Shown here piece by piece: positions 17,253 to 23,674 of a stretch of 38,980 bases of DNA (within the stretch, counting starts at the first letter, position 1; every line of letters begins with the position of its first letter). Source of the DNA: Phycisphaerales bacterium (GTDB lineage Bacteria > Planctomycetota > Phycisphaerae > Phycisphaerales > UBA1924); NCBI GenBank assembly GCA_028284805.1, contig JANQQZ010000011.1, positions 1 to 38,980 on the forward strand. Direction: 5' to 3'. The notes beneath the pieces are model-generated. The model was not told the DNA's origin and searched no databases. It was given only the letters and a program-made list of their open reading frames with translations. Both the position numbers and the translations under genes were made by a program.

Positions 17253-17340
17253 GGATCATCGGATCAGGCGACGCGTATCGTTCGTACAGTGTCCGGACGC
17301 GATCGGCGGTAGGCTGGCGTGCGCAGATGAGGGGAACGGC

Positions 17341-18129
17341 ATGATGCGGACGGGCTCACGGGCGTTCACACTGATCGAGCTTCTGGTCGTGATCGGGATC
17401 ATCGCGGTGCTGGTCGCCATCGGGCTGACGCTGGCCCCGGCCCTGATCAACTCGGGGCGGTCCCAGGCGACGCAGGGCGTGATTACCGCGCTCGAGGGTG
17501 TGCAGCAGTCCCTGGCGGCCGAGACCGATTTCCGCCCCAAGGACTACAAGGACTACGTCGCGCGCGACGGCTCGGGCGAGTTCCGCCTCCCAATCGCCGA
17601 CGGACGGCTCGGCACCGAGGGCGTGGGCGAAGAGGTCCAGGCGATCCCCTCGCTGGCCCGGTATCTCCGGTTTGCGAAGGAATCAGTTCCCGACATCGAG
17701 CGCAGCTGGCAGCAGCTCGATTCGTCGAGCCTGAGGGTTCGTGAGATCGGCAACGAGCAGATCGACGTTACGGGTGACGAGGTGCTTGATACCTGGGGGA
17801 ATCCGATCCGGTTCGTGCACCCGAGCTACGACGGTGGGCACGGCGAGTGGTTCGACCTCGAGGGCGATCGCACGGGGCGTGACGAGCTCGACCTGCCCGG
17901 CGGTGCCCCGGGGCAGATCCTGAAGCTGCGCCGGTCGTTCCGCCCGTTCAACCCGACGAACACGACCGAGGCGAACCCGGTCGGTGACGCAGACGAGGGC
18001 ATCGTCCCGGGTGGCACGGGGGGGTACTTTTATTCGGCTGGTCCGGATGAGGACCCGGGCACCCGTGCCGACAATGTTTACGGCAGCGTGCTTCCCGAGT
18101 ATCCGTCCGAGACCGCGGACCAGAATTGA
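17341..18129 (+). CDS. Type II secretion/type IV pilus-like pseudopilin
   Basis: A 262-aa protein with a class III prepilin leader: a short basic N-terminus MMRTGSRA, then FTLIELLVVIGIIAVLVAIG, which is the N-methylated hydrophobic helix with Glu5. A prepilin peptidase should cut before Phe; the residue at -1 is Ala, not the usual Gly. The remaining body is soluble, acidic and long for a pseudopilin, with the segment DVTGDEVLDTWGNPIRFVHP typical of GspG-like proteins and a closing GGYFYSAGPDEDPGT. GAGGGGAACGGC precedes the start. It lies 88 bp after secA and is probably a secretion or surface-fibre component; no other Gsp/Pil gene is adjacent. Confidence 0.85.
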   Translation: MMRTGSRAFTLIELLVVIGIIAVLVAIGLTLAPALINSGRSQATQGVITALEGVQQSLAAETDFRPKDYKDYVARDGSGEFRLPIADGRLGTEGVGEEVQAIPSLARYLRFAKESVPDIERSWQQLDSSSLRVREIGNEQIDVTGDEVLDTWGNPIRFVHPSYDGGHGEWFDLEGDRTGRDELDLPGGAPGQILKLRRSFRPFNPTNTTEANPVGDADEGIVPGGTGGYFYSAGPDEDPGTRADNVYGSVLPEYPSETADQN

Positions 18130-18154
18130 CCGATGACCCGTGAGCCGCGGGGCC

Positions 18155-18160
18155 TATACT
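18155..18160 (+). promoter_or_regulatory. Probable -10 element of the tRNA-Pro gene
   Basis: TATACT, a 5/6 match to the sigma-70 -10 consensus, stands out in very GC-rich sequence 12 nt upstream of the mature tRNA 5' end. A -35 is less certain: ATGACC at 18133-18138 gives 16-nt spacing, while TTGACC at 18126-18131 is too far away. Confidence 0.5.
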
Positions 18161-18172
18161 CGCGTCCACAGC

Positions 18173-18246
18173 CGGGGTGTAGCGCAGCTTGGTAGCGCGT
18201 CTCGTTCGGGACGAGAAGGTCGGAGGTTCAAATCCTCTCACCCCGA
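18173..18246 (+). tRNA. tRNA-Pro (anticodon CGG)
   Basis: A full cloverleaf can be drawn. The acceptor stem is CGGGGTG (18173-18179) with CACCCCG (18239-18245) and discriminator A at 18246. The D arm is GCGC...GCGC. The anticodon stem TCTCG/CGAGA encloses the loop TTCGGGA, giving anticodon CGG. The T arm is GGAGG-TTCAAAT-CCTCT. CCA is not encoded. The sequence resembles bacterial tRNA-Pro. It marks the left edge of a genomic island, as tRNA genes are common integrase targets. Confidence 0.95.
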
Positions 18247-18356
18247 TTTTCCTAAGTCTCGCTGAACGCCGAATTTGGCGTACCCGACCCGGGTGGGGTC
18301 GGAGCGGCTCGAAGCCAGTTTCGTTGGTAGTCATACCAACGCTGGCTGGAGGCCGC

Positions 18357-19094
18357 CATGGCTCACGCAAACCGTTCAGCACTTCCGTTTACGGATACCA
18401 CGAAGCCTCCGGACAAGCCCGGGTTGTCCTCGGCGGGCATCACGTATACCTGGGACCGTTCGAGTCGCCGGCGAGCCGCGAGAAGTACGACCGGCTGATC
18501 GCCGAGTACCTCGCCGCGGGTCGGAACGTCGACCTGATGCCCAGCGTGACGCGTCGGGACCGCTTCTGCGTCATCGACCTGATCGCCGCCTACAAAGACC
18601 ACGCCGAGGCGTACTACGTCCAGGACGGTGAGCCTACCAAGACCATCGCGAACCTCAGGATCGCGTGCCGGCGCCTGCGCGAGCTCTACGGCTCCCTGCC
18701 GACGGAGGAGTTCGGGCCGGCGCAGCTGCGGGCCGTCCGCGAGACCTGGATCAATGACGGCAACAACGAGGGCACCGTGAACTGCAAGACCACATGGATC
18801 AAGCACGTCTTCCGGTGGGGCGTTGAGCAGGAGCTGGTATCAGGTGAGACCTGGCACCGTTTGGAGGCGGTCCGGAGCCTGAAGAGAGGCCGCTCGCGGG
18901 CGAAGCCTTCGAATGCGCGAGGGCCGGCGCCGCGTGAGGATGTCGATTCCACCGTTGATTGCTTGCCGCAGATCATCGGCGACATGGTCCGGGTGCAGCT
19001 CCTGACTTGTTGCCGGTCAGTGCCCGCTTCCAGAATTGTATGGTTGACGGCGATCGCGTGGCCCTTCTTGAATTCAACCTCAAGGCTCTCGTGA
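18357..19094 (+). pseudogene. Truncated site-specific tyrosine integrase
   Basis: The frame encodes the N-terminal and core-binding parts of a planctomycete-type integrase: GYHEASGQARVVLGGHHVYL, GPFESPASREKYDRLIAEYL, a SAM-like helical region (TKTIANLRIACRRLRELYG ... TWIKHVFRWGVEQELV) and the start of the catalytic domain, IIGDMVRVQLLTCCR, which contains the first catalytic Arg position. After about 19015 homology stops; the H-x-x-R and Tyr motifs are missing, so it cannot recombine DNA. No good start codon exists in this frame downstream of the tRNA; the ATG at 18358 is in another frame, so the 5' end is also damaged. Its placement directly after tRNA-Pro identifies that tRNA as the likely attachment site. 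Confidence 0.75.
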
Positions 19095-19799
19095 TGGCCT
19101 AGTTCACGGGTTCTGATGGCCTAGTTCACGGGTTCGCTGCTCGAGCCCTTTGTCGTAAACCCTGACGTACATGGACGAACCACCAGATCCCAGACTCAAC
19201 TGAAAGCGGACCTGTTGGCCGAAGGCGCCGTATTCATGGTGGGTATGCCAAGTTCGTAAGCCACAAAGCTCACCCCGTTCGCATGCAGCTTGTTTCTGGC
19301 GTCCCAAGGCGATCGATGCATCAACGAAATCGATGGCAACGTCGATGCGAGTTGGAGTTGTGCCGAGATCGGCGAGGGTCTTGAGCCATGTGACGCGTTC
19401 ATGTCCGTCCATCAGTGCTAACGCGCGGCTCGGCAGGTCGATTACGCAGATTTGCGAAGGGTGATCCCAGCTCAACTGCGGGCCGTTGGGCCACATCAGT
19501 GTCTTCCCGAAGTGCCAAGCCGGCTTGACGTAGTTTGGTGGCCCGGGCCAGTGGCTATCGAGCTGAGCTTCGTGGGTTCGCCTATCCGATTCAGGTGCCT
19601 TCTGGCGAATCCAGTCCAAGCCAATGAACACACCCTCTGGCAGGGCTTGCCCTTGGGTTGGATGGGTGTCTGCGCCGGGTGTTACTAGGGGTTGATTCGA
19701 TGTCCACTCCGACCCTGAGATAGCGTTGCTCGGCCGGTCTGGCATTGCTGGCTGCGGAGAGGAGCCACGCAAGCTGTCTCTGTTCTCGTGGCTGTTCAC
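19017..19799 (-). pseudogene. Frameshifted and truncated replication initiation protein (Rep_trans-like)
   Basis: The minus-strand frame has features of Rep_trans-type initiators of phages and small plasmids: TRIDVAIDFVD, a middle region with FGQQVRFQLSLGSGGSSMYV, and RVYDKGLEQRT. The frame then closes at 19104. Reading on in the next frame restores family-like sequence, ELGHHESLEVEFKKGHAIAV, up to about 19017, where it meets the broken end of the integrase. The frame change is explained exactly by a 22-bp tandem duplication at 19092-19135. The GTG at 19799 is the first possible start; MPDRPSNAIS further in is an alternative. Confidence 0.65.
19092..19135. repeat. 22-bp perfect tandem duplication
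   Basis: Two adjacent identical 22-bp units (19092-19113 and 19114-19135), beginning TGATGGCCTAG and ending ACGGGTTC. As 22 is not a multiple of three, the duplication shifts the reading frame of the Rep-like gene on the minus strand, and it also supplies the TGA that closes the integrase remnant. Confidence 0.95.
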
Positions 19800-19849
19800 C
19801 AGCAGTCCCGCTGGAGTTGGGCCGGATCGGGTCGGTCGGGTATGGCCTC

Positions 19850-19990
19850 ATCGCCATGAATGAACTCATCGATGGCCGACGGCGTCGTACAGGTTGTGCC
19901 ACCGATACGCCACGTCTGGAGCTTGCGGCCGCCGATGCCTGTCGGTTGGCGACCTGCTCGGGGGAGACTAGTAGGTCGGTGGCCGTCCAG
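19850..19990 (-). pseudogene. Remnant of excisionase-like HTH protein (DUF1580-like)
   Basis: On the minus strand, one frame reads ATDLLVSPEQVANRQ and the next frame continues GIGGRKLQTWRIGGTTCTTP followed by SAIDEFIHGD. Joined, these resemble the two ends of small planctomycete HTH proteins (DUF1580 type: TDLL(V/I)S at the N-terminus and a GRxLxTxRIGGxxYTSxxAxxxF end) that accompany this integrase family. The middle, which would hold most of the helix-turn-helix, is missing and the frame changes at the junction, so the gene is dead. The family assignment is from memory of its pattern and is moderate. Confidence 0.45.
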
Positions 19991-20074
19991 TCTGTCGGTT
20001 GGCTCGGTTCGGGGCAGAGCGGCGGCTTGCCGCCAAGACCAGCAACTGGTAGCAACCTTGAGTATCCTGCGAGG

Positions 20075-20299
20075 ATGGCTGCAGCCGCTGCGAGATACCC
20101 GAAGCCTACTCAAGACCCCCCGCGGGCGATGACCATCGACGATCTCGCTGCATATCTGCAGATCGCGAAGTCGATCCTCTACAAACTTGCTCAGGAAGGC
20201 AAGGTGCCTGGCCAGAAGGTCGGGAAGCACTGGCGGTTTAGTAGAGTTGCGGTCGAGGAATGGCTCAAACGCTGGGATCAGAGAGTCAGCGAGTCATGA
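20075..20299 (+). CDS. Helix-turn-helix (excisionase/MerR-like) DNA-binding protein
   Basis: A 74-aa protein whose core MTIDDLAAYLQIAKSILYKL followed by AQEGKVPGQKVGKHWRFSRV and AVEEWLKR is a classic HTH_17 (excisionase-type) winged helix. It could be a control protein for the restriction operon or a former excisionase. Its TGA overlaps the ATG of the helicase-nuclease gene (ATGA at 20296-20299), showing translational coupling. The ATG at 20075 follows GAGG too closely to be a normal ribosome site; TATCCT at 20063-20068 lies where a -10 would give a nearly leaderless transcript. An alternative start is the ATG at 20129 (MTIDDL), which begins exactly at the domain. Confidence 0.8.
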   Translation: MAAAAARYPKPTQDPPRAMTIDDLAAYLQIAKSILYKLAQEGKVPGQKVGKHWRFSRVAVEEWLKRWDQRVSES

Positions 20300-23200
20300 C
20301 CACTGAGTTCTTCGATAGACCCATCCTCAACTCACCATACGAGCAGCCAGATCGACACTGGGAGCTCGATCGGTCCGGTCAGCCTACCAATCGGATCGTC
20401 GAATCCAGGCGACCTGCCGAGTTCATCACGCCAATCCCTAAGGCGAAGAAGCGTCGGGGAAAGCAGGCACAGGAGGAGCTGGGGTTTCGCGATGACCGAG
20501 CACTTTCCAGTGATGATCAGCGCTACGAGACGATGTCGATCGTTAACGACGTCCGTGAGCGGGTTGACAGATGGCGGCGACTCAGCAACTCCGCGGACTG
20601 GCGTGTAACACCGGAAACAGCAAGGCTCCTCAAACACTGGCGGCATCACCTCTTCAGCTCCCTGCGTCCATTTTTCTGTCAGGTTGAGGCGGTTGAAACG
20701 CTGATCTGGCTGACCGAGGTGGCCCCGTCGATGGGCAAGGAGGGACAGTACTTCCTTGAGCATTTCGGAAATGCAAGCGAGCAGGCGAACCCGGGGCTAC
20801 AGCGTCTCGCGTTGAAGCTTGCGACTGGAGCCGGCAAGACCACAGTGATGGCGATGGTGATCGCGTGGCAAACCGTCAATGCGGTGCGGCGCCCGAACAG
20901 TAAGAAGTTCACACGAGGCTTCCTCGTTGTGGCTCCCGGGCTGACGATCCGCGACCGCCTTCGCGTCTTGCAACCGAACGATCCTGACAGCTACTACGAG
21001 AGCCGTGAGCTCGTCCCCGGCGACATGCTGCCTGACCTCGATCGCGCCAAGATCGTCATTACCAACTACCACGCATTCAAGCTTCGCGAGACTATGCAGC
21101 TCTCCAGCGGTGGGCGGGCGCTGCTGCAGGGACGAGGTGAGGAGCTGGAAACAACCGAGACCGAGGGGCAGATGCTCCAGCGGGTGATGCCCGATCTGAT
21201 GGGGATGAAGGGCATCTTGGTGCTGAACGATGAAGCCCATCACTGCTACCGGGAAAAGCCCGAGAGTGACGACGAGGGCGAACTGAAGGGCGATGAGCGA
21301 AAGGAAGCCGAAAGGAACCAAGAGGCGGCAAGGCTGTGGGTGTCCGGCCTAGAGGCTGTCGAGCGCAAACTTGGTCTTCAGAAGGTCGTTGATTTATCCG
21401 CAACCCCGTTCTTCCTGAGTGGTTCTGGTTACGCAGAGGGGACGCTGTTCCCTTGGACGTTGTCGGACTTTTCGCTGATGGACGCGATCGAGTGCGGCAT
21501 CGTCAAACTGCCGCGCGTTCCAGTTGCCGACAACATCCCCGGCAAAGATGCGCCGGTCTTCCGTGAGTTGTGGAAGAACATCGCCTCGAAGATGCCCAAA
21601 AAGGGGCGTGGGAGTGCGGCCAGACTGGATCCTCTATCGATTCCCGTCGAGCTTCAAACTGCGCTGGAGGCTCTGTATGGTCACTACAAGAAGACGTACG
21701 ATTTGTGGCAGCAAGAGGGGATCGCGGTCCCACCGTGCTTCATCGTGGTGTGTCAGAACACGGCGATTTCCAAGCTGATCTACGACTACATCTCCGGATT
21801 CGAGCAAGAGAACAAAAATGGCACGACCACTCTTGTCGAAGGTCGCCTTGAGCTGTTTCGCAATCACGATGAGCACGGCAATCCGATAGCCCGGCCGCGG
21901 ACGTTGCTGATCGATAGTCAGCAGTTGGAATCTGGAGACGCACTGGACAAGGACTTCAGAGATAAGGCGAGCGACGAGATCGAGCGTTTCAGAGGCGAGA
22001 TCGTGAAGCGTACGGGCGATCGTGCCGCGGCGGACGGCATTACTGACCAGGATCTCCTTCGAGAGGTCATGAATACGGTCGGCAAGCAGGGGCGGTTGGG
22101 CGAGTCGATCAGGTGTGTTGTCTCGGTCTCCATGCTGACCGAGGGCTGGGACGCCAATACGGTGACGCATGTGCTCGGCGTCCGGGCATTTGGCACGCAG
22201 TTGCTGTGCGAGCAGGTCATCGGTCGGGCGCTTCGTCGTCAGTCTTATGACCTGAACGAAGATGGCCTGTTCAACGTCGAGTATGCAGATGTGCTGGGCA
22301 TTCCCTTCGACTTCACCGCGAAGCCTGTTGTCGCCCCTCCGCAACCGCCGCGAGAAACGGTGCACGTCCGAGCGATTCGGCCCGACCGGGACGCGTGTGA
22401 GATCGAGTTCCCGCGGGTGCAGGGTTACCGCGTTGGGCTTCCGGAGGAGCGTCTCGCGGCAAGTTTCGATGCCGACTCAACCCTTGAACTGACTCCTGAT
22501 CTCGTTGGCCCCACGAAGACCCGGAACGAGGGCATCATCGGCGAGGGCATCGATCTCACGATGATCGAGGCGGGTCAGGTCAGGCTCTCCGAAGTGCTCT
22601 ACAACCTGACCAAGCGTCTTCTATACACCAAGTGGCGAGACCCCGATGAGGAGCCGAAACTATACCTCTTCGGGCAGTTGAAGCGCATCGCCAAGCAGTG
22701 GATGGACAGTCACCTTGTCTGCAAGGGTGGCACGACTCCCTCCCAACTGCTCTACCTGCAGCTCGCTGATTTGGCGTGCGAGCGGATCACGCGTGGTATC
22801 GTCGCCCACCACTCCGATCACACTCCCATCAAGGCTGTGCTCGATCCATACAACTCACGAGGATCAACGGCATTCGTGAGCTTCAACACGTCGAAGAAGG
22901 ACCGATGGGAGACCGACGCGAGGCGCTGCCACATCAACTGGGTGATACTCGACAGCGACTGGGAGGCGGAGTTCTGCAGGGTCGCGGAAGCCCATCCTCG
23001 AGTCGTGTCGTACGTCAAGAATCACAACCTCGGCCTTGACGTTCCCTACCAGTTCGGCTCCGAATCGCGCATGTACCGACCGGACTTCGTCGTGCTGGTT
23101 GACGACGGACGCCCACCCAAAGCTGACGGCACCCCCGATCATCTGCACCTCGTTGTCGAGACGAAGGGATACCGGAGAGAGGACGCCAAGGACAAGGCGA

Positions 23201-23379
23201 GCACGATGCGCGACTACTGGGTGCCCGGGGTGAACAACCTCGGTTCGTATGGCCGGTGGGCCTTCGTGGAGTTCGTTGATGTCTACGAGATGGAGTCCGA
23301 CTTCGAGGACAAGGTCGAGGAGCACTTCAACGCCATGATCGAAGATGCCACCAACTCGGCGCAGGGTGCACAGCGATGA
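20296..23379 (+). CDS. Res-type restriction endonuclease: SF2 helicase fused to PD-(D/E)xK nuclease
   Basis: A 1027-aa cytosolic restriction subunit. Helicase motifs are I LATGAGKTTVMA (about 173-184), II NDEAHH (about 311), III LSATPF (about 368) and VI IGRALRRQSYD (about 641). A C-terminal nuclease is indicated by YRPDFVVLVDDG (about 928) and HLVVETKGYR (about 951), the spaced Asp and Glu-x-Lys of the PD-(D/E)xK fold. The N-terminus ILNSPYEQPDRHWELDRSGQ is typical of a helicase-nuclease family that I recall being catalogued as BPTD_3080-type restriction enzymes. The start MTTEFFDRP is chosen because of the ATGA coupling with the HTH gene. It should act with the methyltransferase encoded downstream, as Res does with Mod in type III systems. 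Confidence 0.87.
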   Translation: MTTEFFDRPILNSPYEQPDRHWELDRSGQPTNRIVESRRPAEFITPIPKAKKRRGKQAQEELGFRDDRALSSDDQRYETMSIVNDVRERVDRWRRLSNSADWRVTPETARLLKHWRHHLFSSLRPFFCQVEAVETLIWLTEVAPSMGKEGQYFLEHFGNASEQANPGLQRLALKLATGAGKTTVMAMVIAWQTVNAVRRPNSKKFTRGFLVVAPGLTIRDRLRVLQPNDPDSYYESRELVPGDMLPDLDRAKIVITNYHAFKLRETMQLSSGGRALLQGRGEELETTETEGQMLQRVMPDLMGMKGILVLNDEAHHCYREKPESDDEGELKGDERKEAERNQEAARLWVSGLEAVERKLGLQKVVDLSATPFFLSGSGYAEGTLFPWTLSDFSLMDAIECGIVKLPRVPVADNIPGKDAPVFRELWKNIASKMPKKGRGSAARLDPLSIPVELQTALEALYGHYKKTYDLWQQEGIAVPPCFIVVCQNTAISKLIYDYISGFEQENKNGTTTLVEGRLELFRNHDEHGNPIARPRTLLIDSQQLESGDALDKDFRDKASDEIERFRGEIVKRTGDRAAADGITDQDLLREVMNTVGKQGRLGESIRCVVSVSMLTEGWDANTVTHVLGVRAFGTQLLCEQVIGRALRRQSYDLNEDGLFNVEYADVLGIPFDFTAKPVVAPPQPPRETVHVRAIRPDRDACEIEFPRVQGYRVGLPEERLAASFDADSTLELTPDLVGPTKTRNEGIIGEGIDLTMIEAGQVRLSEVLYNLTKRLLYTKWRDPDEEPKLYLFGQLKRIAKQWMDSHLVCKGGTTPSQLLYLQLADLACERITRGIVAHHSDHTPIKAVLDPYNSRGSTAFVSFNTSKKDRWETDARRCHINWVILDSDWEAEFCRVAEAHPRVVSYVKNHNLGLDVPYQFGSESRMYRPDFVVLVDDGRPPKADGTPDHLHLVVETKGYRREDAKDKASTMRDYWVPGVNNLGSYGRWAFVEFVDVYEMESDFEDKVEEHFNAMIEDATNSAQGAQR

Positions 23380-23674
23380 CGGGCAACCCGCGGATTGCGC
23401 GTCTCGACACCGCCGAGCTCCGGGACGCGTGGGTTCACGAGGCTCATGAGTTCACGCCTTGGCTCTTCGCCAACCTCGACCAGCTCGCAGAGGCGGTTGG
23501 AATCCGGTTGGAGCCGCCATGGGCGAGGGTGAAGCACAAGCCCATTTCTTCGGCAAGTGGCTCGAGGGGGACCACACCGACGACGCCGATCGGATACGGC
23601 TCATTGACTGGCTGGCCGAACAAGCTTTGCACTATGAAAGCACACTCCGCGACGTGATCGGAGACCACGCCTGA
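23376..23674 (+). pseudogene. Broken linker gene between Res and Mod (DUF4268-like N-terminus)
   Basis: An ATG at 23376 overlaps the Res stop (ATGA) and starts a frame encoding IARLDTAELRDAWVHEAHEF followed by TPWLFANLDQLAEAVGIRLE, which looks like the N-terminus of DUF4268-type proteins found beside such Res/Mod pairs. After about residue 47 this frame becomes Ser/Pro/Thr-rich junk and stops at 23657. A different frame gives HFFGKWLEGDHTDDADRIRL and IDWLAEQALHYESTLRDVIG, stopping at 23674 in a TGATG overlap with Mod. The two ends are thus still coupled to their neighbours but lie in different frames, as expected after an internal deletion. A 51-aa protein from ATG 23519 in the second frame could still be made. 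Confidence 0.55.
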
